This document shows, one piece after another, positions 44,450 through 57,399 of a stretch of 64,000 nucleotides of DNA; position 1 is the stretch's first letter; each line of letters begins with the position of its first letter. This stretch comes from Fulvia fulva. Its lineage: Eukaryota; Ascomycota; Dothideomycetes; Mycosphaerellales; Mycosphaerellaceae. The DNA is taken from the NCBI RefSeq assembly GCF_020509005.1, contig NC_063018.1, positions 1 to 64,000 on the forward strand, read 5' to 3'. The notes beneath the pieces are model-generated. The model saw only the letters and a program-made list of their open reading frames with translations, ran no database searches and was not told the origin of the DNA. Position numbers and translations under genes: made by a program.

Positions 44450-47400
44450 CGTTCTCCTTCCTTTAGGGTACGCTAGTGTTATAGTTATTACCCTATAACT
44501 ACCTTGCCCGTAACCCTAGTGATGTCCTCCTCTCGATTCCCTTTCTCCCTTCTATTTCCCCGGCTCTTCTCTCTCTCTCTCTCCTCTCTATCTACCTTTC
44601 CGTTTCTACTACTAGGGAGAATTGCTCTAGGTAGTCCTCGTTAAGATCTATCTTGTCACTCTCCTTATATGTTGTCTGTCCTAGATAATGGCCTAGTATT
44701 GCCTATCTCTTGCCTTCGCCCTCTACTAGCTTCTCCCTTTTACCTAGTTAGTATAGTTCAGCACTATATACTCCGGGTTTTGGGATAGGTAGCTATAGGG
44801 GCAACGTTTAGAATCGTATCCTAGGACTCTTCTTTAGTGTAAGTATACTCTTAGCCCAATGTGCTTAGAGCGAATCTAGATAGCTATACTTGCTTCCGCC
44901 CTCTTTAGGTCTTTGTAGATAAGGTAGTTATACCTCCCGAAGGTCCTAGCCGCTAGTAGGGCTCCTAGCCTTACCGGTTTTTAGTTCTAACGCGTTTCCT
45001 ATAGGTGACCTACGATCCTTTCTACTTAGCTTTACTTCTTTGTCCCTTTGTCCCCTATATTAGCTTACTCCCTTAGAGCTTCTCTCTGTTTAAGGGCTAC
45101 TAGGATTTCCTATAATGTTTTTAGGTCTGCTTCCTTCTATAGAATTATATATAGCCGGTTAGGTCTTCTCCTCCTCTCCTACTAGGTTCTTATCCTTTGA
45201 GTAGCTACTTAGATAGTTCCCTAGGCTAGGTATACTAATGTCTTCTCTACGTATTAACACCTTATGCCCTAGAGGTACTCCCTAATAGGGGCTGTACCTG
45301 ATTCCATTTCTATTGTCCTATAAGGGGTTGACTTATATACCCCTAGTACTCTCTTTAGGTAGGCTACCTACGCTCTATTAAGGGGGTCCTCAATTCTCTT
45401 CGAGATATGTTTTTCCGCTACCCAAATTGCTGCTCTATATAGCATTGCGGGCTTGACAATAGCCTTGTACATAGTCTAGGCCTTTATAAAGGTCGCCCCC
45501 TAGGTTAACGTAGTGAGTCTCTCGATTAATTATCTATTAGTGTCCGCTCTCGCTTACGCCTTCTTTACTTATAGTCCCTAGCTAAGTTTCGGGTCTAGCT
45601 ATATCCTAAGGACTCTAAGTTCCCTTATAGGATAGGTCTCGGACCCCTAGATTTTTACTAGTACTACTAAGTTGTGTTTTGTCTTTACCTTACTAAAATA
45701 GATAAGTTAGTACTTATCCGGTACGAATTTTGCCCTATACTCTCTTGCCCACTTTTCGTATTGTCTATGTCTCTCCTCTAGGAGTGCGTAGTTTTCCTCT
45801 ATAGACCCCGACTACGCTAGGATATTTGTATTATCTACGGACCCCGATACTAAGGTATTTGCTATTTCTAGGAGTGGGGTCAGGTCGGCTATAAAGAGGA
45901 GGAACAGAATTAGGGAGAGTGTAGAGCCCTATAGGATGCCCGTGTTCGTAATTAGGGTCTACGGGGCTTTAAAGGACCCTAGGAGGATCTGGGTTGTTCT
46001 GTCCTTAAGGAATGACTATACAAAGTGTACTATCTAGGCTAGGATACTTTTCATTCTAAGGATGTGTAGGAGCCTTACGTAGGACACGTTGTCGAAAGCC
46101 CCTAATATATCTAGTGAAAGTAGTAAGGCTACCTTATTGTTGCTATAGTGCTAGATATGTCTGATTTGCTCTATAATCAGTTCGACTACTATAAGGGTAG
46201 ATCTCTTTTATCTCCCCCCTATTTACGTTGCCGGGAGGAGGTTATGTTCTTCTACTATTCCGGTGAGCCTTATAGCTACGACCTTCTCTAGGAGCTTCCC
46301 TAGTGTGTTTAGTAACGTAATTGGTCTATATGACTTCAACTTAGTATAGTCTTCCTTTTAGGGTTTCCTTAGGACATAAGTTAGTAATTGCCTAAAGGCC
46401 TTTAGGCAATACCCCTACTTTATATACTAGGTAAAGATTAGCGTAAGCACTAGAGTAATAAGGCTACTACTAGCTTTTAGGTAATAGTTAGGGATCTTAT
46501 CTAGGCCTAGGGCTTTGTTACCCTTCAGTTTCTTAATAATGTTTCCGATCTCTATAGTAGACACTTACTAGTTAGCCTCCCTTAGCGGAGGAATGTGTGT
46601 TCCTAGGATGTTACTTAGGTCTGCCTCTACCTAAGTCCTAAAGAAGTGGTCTACGAATACTTTCGCTTTCCCTATCGGAGTGGTTTACGTTTCCCTATCT
46701 TAGTCCTATATTAAGGGAAACTAGAGCGGGGAGTTTCGTTCCTCGTCTAGTTTCCTAGCCTATTCTACTAGTCTCTAGATTTGTTCCGGGTGTTCTGTGA
46801 TCATCCCTATAGTTAACCTCTACTCCTACGTCTTGTCTCTTCTGATCTACGCCTTCTTTGCTTTATACGCGTTGTTATAGGCTTCCTAGTTTACTTAGGT
46901 ACGTCGTTACTCCTATCTCCTTCTTGCTCTCCTTGCCTCCTTGACTTTGGCTATATACTCTAGTGTCTAGTATAGCTTCTAGTATAGCGACCATCTCTTC
47001 TTAGGTATATAGGCCTAGGCTACCCTTTGTATAGCTTCTATTAGCTACTCTACTACTTAGTTAATCCCCTCCGTTATATATATATTGTTAATGTTCACCT
47101 GTTCTAGTTCGCCTTCTAGCCGCTACTATACTAGTGTCCACTCGGCCTGCTTCTAGTAGAGCCTCCTCTTAGGTTCCCTCTCCTCCTTAACTATAAGTTA
47201 GATGTCGGTTTGGATTAGATAGTGGTCTAATAAGGACTCTAGTTAGTCATTAACTATATAGCTTTCTACCCGTCGTGTTAAGGCGTAGGACATAAAGTAT
47301 AGGTCTAGCGTACTAGAACTGTTGTTTCTAGCCCAAGTTTCTGTTCCCTTTAGCGTAATCAAGTCTATTTGGGCTGTTTCTATCTGACCAATAAGCCTCC

Positions 47401-47900
47401 CTACTAAGAAGTAGTATACTAGGGTGAAGTCCGATCCCTACTTTAGGTAGTAGAGGTTAAAATCTCCTATCACGATGTTGTGGTTTTGTTAGTCTATTGC
47501 TTCCGGGAGCCTTCCTAGCGTATATAGTTATGTACTGCTTCTGGACTCTAGAGGTAGGTTGTATACGCTATAGATTAGGACCTAGCCTTAAGTTGTTTTG
47601 AGCTATACTATAGTAATATCCCTATCGGTTCTCGGCTAGGCCTACTAGTCCTCTACTAGTACCTTCTTACTGACATAGATACAAGTTCGTAGGACTCCCT
47701 CGGTTCTATACATTACTACGTAGTATCTCGGGTCTCGTATAGTTAATAGAATCCTAGGGTATAGGTTGATCTATAGTTCCTATATTACTATAATGTAGTG
47801 TTCCTCCGGGTCTAAGGCTTATAGAAAGCTCCTTTAGACCTTGTCTTTGCTTCTGTTCACATTATACTAAATGATTAATAGTCTATTAGTGTAAGGCATT
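44450..47900 (-). pseudogene. LINE-2 ORF2 (endonuclease and reverse transcriptase) remnant
   Basis: Endonuclease: IGDFNLYYLK near 47440-47470 and a following LDLYFMSY-like stretch, as in AP-type endonucleases of LINEs. Reverse transcriptase: GSTLSLILFLLFIADL near 45885-45940, then a Val-Asp-Asn box near 45817-45845, where the second Asp of the active site is now Asn. The frame is broken by many TAG/TAA. Confidence 0.75.
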
Positions 47901-49174
47901 AGGACATGTTTATGTCTAGGTCCGTTTGGTCTTACTACTAGTCTTACTATTAGTTTTCCCGTCCCTCCTCCTGTTCTTCCCTTTAGGGTTGGCTCCCTAT
48001 CATTTAGTTGATTCTCATTTGTCTATTACTCTACGCTACCTTGTATAAGAACGTTAGTCTCCCTATTACTAGCACTATTTATAGCTCCTCTTATAGCCGG
48101 GGTCTCTTATTCGGGTGGGTAGTTCTCTCTAGTTGTTTCTGTTTACCTACTAGGAACCTAGTTAGTGTTGTTACCCTTGCTTCCCGCGCTCTCTACTAGG
48201 CTAATAGTCTAACTAGGCATTAGTTTGACTATACCGGGTGTTTTCTCCTATATACTACGTATCTTATGTCCTCCTTCCGTTTTTAGTACTCTTAGGTCGC
48301 GTGATCACTAGTATAGTATAAGTAGACTAGTATAGCTTTGCTATACTTTAGGGTAATATGTCCGTACTATTGATAGTTGAAACATTAAAGGATTCTATAG
48401 TTACTCTAATAGATTTCTATATCTAGCCTCTTAAAGTCCTAGTATAACCCTTAGTCTAAGACCTTGTTCGCTTACTCTAGTGTTACAACCTATAAGATTA
48501 GCGAGGAGGCCCTCTTACCCTCCTCTATCTTCTTCTTGACCTACGCTATCTTTATGATCTATAGTCCTAGTGCTGTTACCTAGTTTTGCCTCTAGAGGTT
48601 TAGTATATCCCTTTATATATCAAAGGTTCGTAGGACCCTATACGTAATGACTATATACTATTGATAGGAGACTTTCGCTATACTCCCGATCTTCAGTATC
48701 TACTCCTTATCTATTTCGAGGGCCTTCTTGTCCTATACGTGTACTATAAACAGCTTGACCCCTTTGTTGTCTACCCTTGCCCCTACTATTCCCTTTACTC
48801 CGATCTTCTCGACTATCTCCCTCCCGGTCATCTTTCCTATCTCTTCCTTCTCTTTCTAGTCCGTAATATAGACTCGTAGTATTGTGCTTTAAGGGGGGGT
48901 AGGTTGGCTCGCGATTATTGCCTAGGTCTGTCTCGGGTCTCTTTTAGGGTTGTTTCTTACGTTTCGTGTTACTGCCTCGATTACTATGTTGATCGTAGTG
49001 CTTGTTTATCGTTTAAGCGCCTTTAGTCCCCCGAGTAGTTCGCTTATTACTCCTTTTAGTACTGTCTCCGGAAACCTCCCTTCTTCTACCGCTACTATCT
49101 CTTCCGCCTTCTTATAGAGCGTCCTCTACTCGTCTCCCCCTTACTCTCGGTCGTCTACTACCGTCGTCGTCGCC
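47900..49174 (-). pseudogene. LINE-2 ORF1 (gag-like) remnant
   Basis: An ATG at about 49172-49174 starts MATTTVVDD and is followed by a frame with many TAG. A zinc-knuckle-like stretch YGHITLK with Cys-to-Tyr changes lies near 48330-48385. This matches the nucleic-acid-binding ORF1 product of Tad/I-like LINEs. The limits of the right half are clear; the stop is approximate. Confidence 0.65.
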
Positions 49175-49198
49175 ATTTTTCTAACTACTAGATATATT

Positions 49199-49679
49199 AA
49201 GCGAGAATATAGGTACGAAGTATAGATATAAAAGGGTATAGTATAATTACTATATAAAACGAAAGACGAAGAAAGTAAGAGAGGCCTAGGGAAGGCCAGA
49301 TATTTATACGCGACCCTCGCGAGTACGTATCCTTGTATTAATAGGGCTAACCCGTACGAAGCCGCGCTTAGTAGCTTTACTCAAAACCTTATTCTAACCT
49401 GCCCTACGTTCCGAGTCTTCTACGTGCTTCTTCTAGGGTCTAGCGTAGTCGCGGGTGCTCGCGGGAGTACCGTAAGTTATATAGTTACGAGCCGAAGTGA
49501 ATCTATTAAGGTTTAGTAGAGGGGTAAACTTGAAGGGCTAGGTCCCGTAGTAAATATTACGGGGTATATGATTCTTAGCGCTTATATACTAAGCTAGACT
49601 ATTACTTCTTAACGACTTCTAAGTACTCTAAGGCTCTTCTGTCCCTACCTTCTATATATACTATAGGGAGACTATAATA
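49199..49679 (-). mobile_element. Gypsy-A 5' LTR, right piece
   Basis: Begins with the second copy of AAGCGAGAATATA, continues the LTR seen at 38528-38996, and ends ACTATAATA. It is followed by the target duplication TAAGC. Confidence 0.9.
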
Positions 49680-51970
49680 TAAGCCCTACGGGATCCCTAT
49701 TTCTATAGGCCGTATCTAAGGTTTACGCTACTCCTCTAGTACGAGCTACGTAGACCGGTTACTAAGGAAGGACTTAATAAACGCGACGAGCTAGCTAGGT
49801 AGACCTTTCGCCCGGAGGTTATAGAGTAGTCGGGCGTAGGAAACCTTATCGAACGCCCCCGAGATATCGAGGGATAGTAGGGTAGCGACCTATTATCGGT
49901 ATATTACCTAGATTATATAAACCTATTCCGTAACGAGTTCTAGAGCGGTCGTCGTAGACCGCCCTAGTCGGGCTCCTATCTACTCGGCTAGAAGGAGCTA
50001 GTACTCCTCGGCTAGCTTAGAGATACGATCGGCTACGATACGCTCTAGCGCCTTACCGATCGTACTAAGTAGAGCTATTAGGCGGTAGGCCTTCTTAACG
50101 TCGTATCTAGCCTTACTCTCCTTACGGAGAACGACTATACTCGAGTACCGGAAGGGAGTCGGTACGTATAACTACTAGAGGTATACCGTAAATAGCCCTA
50201 CGAGGTACGGGGCGAGCGTCTAGTAGTAGTACTTAAGGAATCGGTTAGGGATCTTATCTAGTCCTAGGGCCTTGTCTAGTAGCGCTGCTTTTAGTACTAT
50301 TAGTACCTCCGCCTCCGTTACTTCTTAGCTAGTCTCGAGCTCCGTTAGGTATATAAAGCCTTTAATATTATCGAGTCGGGTAGTGACCGGAGGAGGGAAG
50401 AACGCCTCTACTAGCGCGTCGGCTCTACCTTACTAGGCTTCCTAGAGGACCTCTTACCTATTACGGATAGGTAGGAATTATAGTAGTAGTAGCGGCGTCT
50501 CTAGCTTCCTCGTACGCGCCTACCTAGCGAGCTTCTAGACCTTACTTCGGTCTCCTATAACTTCGCGGACGGCGTTACGCTACGTAGTATTACCCTAGCG
50601 CCTAATAATCCTACCCTTCTTATTATTTAGTCGGCGGTACCGGACGTATATAGCGTCCTATTTTATCTCGTTCTACCGGCGCCGCGCCGCTACCGTTATA
50701 CGGACTACGTCTACGTATTCCTACGACTAGGCTAGCGACGCGTACTTCGAGGGTCGGGTATAGGGGATCTTATCCCGGATTACTCCTACTATATACTACT
50801 ATAGGCTCCTTACCGCCGCGTCGATTTCCGCCTCTAGGCGGAGGGGTACCGGCGGTACGAGGGCCGTTATTCGTTCTTATAGTACCTTATTAATCTCCTT
50901 CTAGTCCGCTCTCTTCTACTAAGGCCGTAGTTTAAGGGCTAGTAGCGCCTATAGATATATTACGTCGAACGTCGTACGGATAGCTAGGTAGTCTAGATAG
51001 CCGGTATCGAGTTCTAGGTCCGTATCGTAGAAGATAGTCCGCTAGGCTATCTACTATATCGCGAAGGTTAGGTTAATTATCTAGGTCGTATTTTTCTACT
51101 AATACGTAGCCGTACCTACGGGAAGTACTAGGCTAAGGCCGGATACCTCTACTAGACCGATAAGCGCGTCTACGGCGCTATAGGCCGAGAGTACGCTATC
51201 GCCTCTCTATCTTAGGTAGTAGAGGTTAAGGTCGCCGACTAGGATATATATATAAGCTTCCTCTTAGAGAGCTTCTTAGAGCTAGTAGAGGGTAGCCGAC
51301 TAGCTATCGTCTTCTATCGAGCCCGGTTTTAAGTACGGGTTATAGGCGTTATAGATAGCTATTGTCTTACCGTCGGTAAGGCGTAGCCGTAGAGAGGCTA
51401 TGTCGCTAGAGTAGGTATAGGTCGTCTACGTTATTATCGCGATTTCTTTACTTACGTAGAAGTAGACCCGCGCTACCGGCTAGTTACCTTAGGTAAGGAA
51501 GGAATCGTATTTAGTAAGCTAGCTATAAGATAAGGTAATAAGTCTTAACCGCCCTTTCCTACTTATCTAGTACTACCGTATAGCCTCGTTTCGAGAGGTT
51601 AGCCTAGAGTAAAAGCTTCCCTCTACGCCCTCCCTCCCTATTACTCCTTAAGCTAATATCTACCTCTATAGGCCTAAGCCCTTTAGTACTCTCTATTAAC
51701 CGATATACGTATCCGTTCTCTCGGGCTATATAGATAGTATTAGCCGTCGCTACTAGTATATACTACGCTCTAGGTTTTAACGCCCTTCGCGTTACCGTAG
51801 CCTATCTCTAGAAAGCGGCCGTCTATACCTCGTAGGTTTACTCGGGGTATACACTACGCCGTATAGCGTACTCCTTACGTTTCTACCTACTAACTAATAT
51901 AAAGTTCCTTATTACCCTACCCTCGAGCCTCCCCGATTATAGAACTAATCTACTCGTATTAACGTGCTTT
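49680..51970 (-). mobile_element. LINE-1, 5' part (endonuclease and first half of reverse transcriptase)
   Basis: On the - strand, VGDLNLYYLR near 51215-51245 marks the AP-type endonuclease. The reverse transcriptase follows leftwards and ends at 49680 in the Gly-Ile-Pro-stop-Gly motif completed at 38476. The end near 51960 matches the LINE fragment at 18841-18943. I could not recognise an ORF1, so the element may be 5'-truncated. Stops throughout. Confidence 0.75.
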
Positions 51971-52003
51971 ACTACCGAGCGGGCTATACTACCGAGCGGG
52001 CTA
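51971..52003. repeat. 16-bp direct duplication at the pogo/LINE border
   Basis: ACTACCGAGCGGGCTA at 51971-51986 and again at 51988-52003. A related sequence is near 18547. Probably the terminal repeat of the pogo-like element. Confidence 0.65.
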
Positions 52004-53050
52004 CTTTTTTTGTTCGTTACTAGTGTCGATTAAGAGTCGAATTCTTTTATAGTTCGTAGTGTCTTCGACTCCTAAGGGGTAGAGTCCGGAGCTAGAGGGG
52101 TTAGCGTACGTAGCTTAATATTAAGCTTGTCTATTACTACCTAGAGATTAAATAGAACTAAACTAGCGCCTCTAAAGCTCGATAGGATGTTATCCTGTCT
52201 AAATATAGCGCTATAGGCTACCTAGAAGGCGCGTAGGAACTCTACTTTATCGAGATAAGTGATGCGCTAGCGTACTAAGCCCGAGAGCTAAGTACCGTAT
52301 ACCTTCTTTAAGGGCGAATAGCAACCTATATCTAATAGCTAGAGTAAGTACGAGGCGTACGACAGTATATATAGGGCCAAGATCTTATATTCCTTATATA
52401 GATTCTAGAATGCCTTCGAGTTGTAGCTCTCGTAGCTATTAATAATAAGTAGTCTCTATACCCTAGTCGTATAAGCTATAGTATACTTCTAGAAATGCTC
52501 TAGCTACCGTATACCGAACTTATTATTAGTCTAGCCGTTCTCTATTAGCCCGATTGTCTAGTCTAGACCTAAGTTGCCGTCTTAGTACTAGGTACTAATG
52601 TACTATTTACCTATAAGGATAACGTAGGGTAGGAGCGCTATTCCGTCTATATAGATAGTCTTAATTACTATTACCTATTCTCTATTGCCCTGTTAAACGA
52701 CCTTCCTCTTTCTACTACGCCTTTCTAAACCCGTAACGACGCTCTAAGACGTAATAACACCTATTATAAACCCTATCTCGTCGAAGTTATAGGCGTCCTA
52801 GTTAAGGATACTATACTTCTCCTTTATATTACGTATAAGTAAGAACTACCTCTCGATAACGTCTAGATCTTCTATTAGGGCTCGCTAACGATCGTATCTA
52901 CGTATTATACGAACCTTTAGCTTACGATACCGCCTAATAAACCTGTCTATCTAATTAAGACTAGTGTGCTTAAGACCCTTCTCTTATAGTAATAAATCGG
53001 CTATTGCTTATATACTAGCCTTTAATAGCGGGAAGCCTCTAAGATCTAGC
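51988..53050 (-). mobile_element. Fot1/pogo-like DNA transposon, cut by gypsy-B
   Basis: The transposase reads on the - strand from 53050 leftwards: RGFPLLKASI, IDRFIRRYRKL and YNFDEIGFIIGV, then a DDE part with LLIINSYESYNS near 52430-52460 and SYLLQLLDIGCYSPLKKVYG near 52310-52370. This order (helix-turn-helix, then DDE) is typical of fungal Fot1/pogo elements. The catalytic Asp of the LIxD-S-H-xSH motif is Asn here, as expected from RIP, and many stops are present. The N-terminal part and right terminal repeat lie beyond gypsy-B, outside the window. Confidence 0.8.
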
Positions 53051-53465
53051 TATTAGGGCGAGAGCTTAGCCTATAAGATATAAGAGTAAAAGCGAGAATA
53101 TAGGTACGAAGTGTAGATATAAAGGGTATAGTATAATTGCTATATAAAACGAAAGACGAAGAAAGTAAGAGAGGCCTAGGGAAGGCCGGATACTTATACG
53201 CGACCCTCGCGAGTACGTGTCCCCGTATTAATAGGGCTAGCCCGTACGAAGCCGCGCTTAGTAGCTTTGCTCAAAACCTTATTCTAACCTACTCTACGTT
53301 CCGAGTCTTCTACGTACTTCTTCTAGGGTCCCGTAGTAAATGTTACGGGGTATATAATTCTTAGCGCTTATATACTAAGCTAGACTATTACTTCTTAACG
53401 ACTTCTAAGCACTCTAAGGCTCTTCTGTCCCTACCTTCTATATACTCTATAGGGAGACTATAATA
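53051..53465 (-). repeat. Gypsy-B 3' LTR with internal deletion
   Basis: 415 bases. Compared with the gypsy-A LTR, about 105 bases are missing at about 53330, between two short AGGTC/GGGTC-like direct repeats. Confidence 0.85.
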
Positions 53466-55829
53466 GTAGCCCCCCCGAACAAAGCTAAGTTCCTACAAAG
53501 CCGTAGTAGTTCTATATATCGAGGATATTCAGCTTTAGTACTAGGCCTAGGCCTAATATTATAGTCGATATACTATTAGTAAGCCCCGTCGAAGAGCTTA
53601 GATTCAAAAAGCCTACCGATATTAACCTCTAGGCCGTCTACGCGGGCGTAGTATTCTTTGATTGCTTAACGATTAAAGATGATATATTATATAGGTTTCT
53701 ATAAGGTATCCTACTTAGAGCAACCTTACTATTCGACTTTATACTTAATCGGCGGTAGTCCTTTAATATCGTTAGGCTCTACGTAGATTCCCCGGATCTT
53801 GCGGACGGTATAGTCGTTAGAAGGTAGGTTAACCGGCTCGTCGACTTCTACTTTATTACGAGGACCTAGTATGTCTTAGTTTTAGTTTAGGAATAGGTCC
53901 TTATCCGACGGCTAAAGGCGTACGGGATAGAAAACGTTATAGATCTTTATATTCGTAGGAAGAGCTAGACGGTAGGCGTATAAACTAATACGCTCGGTGA
54001 TCTTAAAAGGACCTAGGTTCTTCTAGCTTAGCTTCTTAGAGGGGCGGTCCGTCTTAATGTTATTAGAGTTAAGGTATACTATATCGCCTACTTAGTAGTC
54101 GGGAGCTAGCTAGCGACGACGATTAGCTTAATCCTCGTAGATTACTTATACGTATACTATCTCGTCGTAGACTTCTTTATAGATCTATAAGAGTATAGTA
54201 GCGAACTCGTCTACTACTTACTCGTTTACGTCTTCGGTAGGCGGGAGAGGCTCTTCTAGTTCTATACCTATACGAGGGTAGTAACCTCTCGTAGTATAGA
54301 AGGGAGAGTAGCTAGTAGTCTCCGAGTCCTAGTTACGAGTAGCAAACTCTACCGTAGGGATATACTAAGGCCAATCCTTCTAGTAGTAGTCGACGAAGTA
54401 ACGAAGGACCTACTCGAGGATAGCGTTCGTAATTTCGGTCTAGCCGTCGGTCTATAGCTAAAAACTAGTCGAGAGGTTATACTTAATACCTAGGATAGTA
54501 TATAGACGCTTCTAGAAGTGCGAGATGAACTAGGTGCCTCTGTTAGAGGTAATGCTATCTAGGAGGCCTTAAAAGCGCTAGACGAATTCGTAGAATAAGC
54601 GAGTAGTCTCCTTTACGGTTATACTCTAGTACGGGATTATATACCGGTCCTTAGAGTAACGGTCTACGATTACTAGAAGGGCCTTTGCCTTTACGCCGCT
54701 AAAGGTCTTACCGTAAGGAAGATTAGTAATAAAGTCTATAGTAATGTACTTCTACGGACGATTAGGAGCCGGGAGAGGGTATAAGAGACCGTAGGGACGG
54801 TAGCGGTTAGCTTTAGCTCTTCGGTAAGTAGCGTAGTTTAGTACGTAGCGGCGGACGTCCTTCTAGGAATACGGCTACTAGTAATACCTAGCGAGGAGCT
54901 TATAGGTCTTAGCTACGCCTAGGTGACCCCTAGAGGCGGAGTCGTAGATAATTTAAAGAATCTTAGCTCGGATATTAGAGCCTTCGGGCTACGGTACGTA
55001 AAGCTTCTTACGGAAGTAGACGATACCTTCCTAGAGCTCGTACTCGGACAGCGAGAAGCCCGGGAATGTCCTCGCGCTAGATTTAAGGGCCTAAACTAAC
55101 TCTTAGGCGTCTATGTCGGTATCGTACGCTATTCGTACTCGTACTATAATGCCTTCGGGCTGCTCCTTATTATTAAACCCCTTAAAGTCTAATTCGGATA
55201 AGCCGTCGGTCGTTACTAAGCCCTCTTTATCGTCGTTTAAGTCCTTAGCGTCCGAGGCGTATTCTTTAGGCTCGGATTTATTATCACTCTCGTTAAGGTA
55301 GGTAGGAGCGAGCACGAGAGTAGTAAAGGAAGCGGCGAGCGTAGGCTAGCCGTTCGATAGGTACTCTTAAAGCTCGGAAGAGAGGTTATACTTTTTAATA
55401 ACGTGTTACTCTACGATTTGCTAGCCCCCTCTTCAATTAACTAGAGAGTTACTAGGGCGGCGGGTAAGGGCGTCGGCTATCGAGTTGGCCTTACCGGGCG
55501 TATACGAGATTATAAAGTTAAACCGGGAGAGGAACTCGCTCTAGCGGGCCTAGCGACGATTAAGTAGCTTGCTCTTTATAAAGTAGACGAGGTTCTTATA
55601 GTCGGAGCTTACTTAGACGGGTATAGTAGAGCCTCCGAGCTCGGGGCGCTACTCTTTAAAAGCTTTAACGATAGCGAGAAGCTCCTTATCGTAGATCTCG
55701 TAGTTATACTCCGTAGCGGTCATCTTCTTAGAGAGGAAGGCGATAGGTAACTAGGGGGATTTAGGCGAGCGGCGTTATAGTAGGATACCGCCTACGACGC
55801 CGTCGGATACGTTAGTCTCTATACGGGTC
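53051..55829 (-). mobile_element. Gypsy-B, left part
   Basis: Near-identical to gypsy-A. The 3' LTR 53051-53465 is followed by the C-run polypurine tract (about 53470-53476), the chromodomain-like region, integrase and RNase H. It is cut by LINE-3 at 55829 and resumes at 60967. Confidence 0.9.
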
Positions 55830-55899
55830 GAGGTTATATTCCGGCTAGAGTAAAGGTGATACCTATAGCGGACGAGGACTATTTATTCGACAGCCCTTA

Positions 55900-57250
55900 T
55901 TAAGGCGAGTAATCTACTTAAGTAGTAGCGACCCGCCTACGCTAGCGGCGGCGTAATCGTAGTATAAAGAACCCTAAAACTAAGGTTCCGTTCCCCTAAA
56001 GGTAGACCCTAGAGTTACGGAGTTACGGAGGACAACTGCCTAATTAGGAAGCGCGACCCCGAATAGTAGTAAAGGATAGTAACTAACGAGAGCTACAGCC
56101 TTACGAACACCCTATACTAAGAGTCAAACCGGGGAACAGACTAAGGAAAAACCTAGGATATAAGCTAAGGCCTACTATATAGAAAGTAGAGGCTAACGAC
56201 AAACAATATAGCGTAGACGACCCTATATACGGAGGCGGAAGACTTACTAGGGGATAGCGAACACCTAGCCCGGATATATAAGAACACTATAGTATAGCTA
56301 CTAGGAGCGCTAGAAGCGCTATTATACTAAATCCCGAAAACAATCTAATAAGCAACACAGAAGGTAGCCTAGAGACTAACTATATAGGCAATAGTAGTAG
56401 TAGGTAAGAATTAACCCCCTCCGAAGGCAAGTAAGGCGGTACGCCTATACATTACTAATCCGGCGGAAAAACAAGAAATCGTAGCCCTAATAAGTAAGGA
56501 GATTGTCGATAGAATAGGCTAAAAGGAGGTAGTTAGAGCGAGGGTAGAGGCAACAGGCGTAGTGAGACTCTTTACCGTATAAGAGTCTAATAGACGAAAG
56601 CTAGAGACCTATAAGGAGTAGACTACTAAAGTCGCGAAGTCGGTACGAGTCTCCTACTAATAGTATACCGTCATCGCCTACGGGGTCCCTAGGACATTTA
56701 AGGTCGAAGACCTTCCCTACCTCTAAGTATAGAACTAGAACACCTCCCTAGGAGTACGACTAACGAAGGCGGTATAGCTATATAAGACAGTAGACCGAGA
56801 AAAGACACACTTATCGCTTATTATCTAGGTAGAGATAGCGGAACAAGCTAACTAGATACTAGACAATAGGCTATTCTAGAACTACGAGAGAATAGACACG
56901 GAGATCTATTAGAGTAGCTATAGGGTACTATAATGCTTCTAATGCTAATAGTACGGTCATATAGCCCTAAAATACGGGGAGAAGACCCTAAGGTGTCCTT
57001 ACTACGTAGGCCTACACTTAGGAAGGGAATGCCTAAAAAAGGAGAGTAGGTATATATACTACGGTAGAAGGCACCTAGCGTATTTAAGCTAATACCTAAC
57101 TAGAATAGTAGTATAAGAACGAGCGAGATAAGCAAGGATTTCTATACTAGCTAGGTACCCCTAACGGTAGTAGGAGGGACCTACCGTATATAAGGGCTTC
57201 GAACCGAGTAAAAGGAAGAGGGTAGAAGAGACGAACAAGGGAACCTAACC
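55900..57250 (+). pseudogene. LINE-3 ORF1 (gag-like) remnant
   Basis: A hydrophilic frame on the + strand with many TAG. A zinc-knuckle pair lies near 56930-57020 (YGHIALKYGEKTLRCPY), where several Cys have become Tyr or stop. It corresponds to the RNA-binding ORF1 product of Tad/I-like LINEs. Confidence 0.65.
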
Positions 57251-57399
57251 GTAAACGTATCTACCTCCCGGTAGGCCTCGACACCTTAACCGGGCCGCTA
57301 ACGAACTAGGCTAAATACGAATCTTTAGGGCGCCCTAGCGGCTCTAGGGCTAGCCGGATAGCGAGATATAGGCTTAGGAGACATAGTAGGTTAGCACGG

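Larger units (their letters stand above)
44299..49198 (-). mobile_element. LINE-2, full-length Tad/I-like LINE, RIP-dead
   Basis: 4.9 kb inserted in the 5' LTR of gypsy-A, with the 13-bp target duplication AAGCGAGAATATA at 44286-44298 and 49199-49211. The 5' end is on the right and the 3' end on the left. The 3' terminus is not poly(A) but ATCTATCTATC, shared with LINE-3. No LTRs. Confidence 0.9.

Noticed and set aside
40634..55315. Two identical 70-codon frames (40634-40846 and 55103-55315) as a conserved small gene
   Set aside because: They are the same inner fragment of the pol region of gypsy-A and gypsy-B, bounded by RIP stops. They have no independent start.
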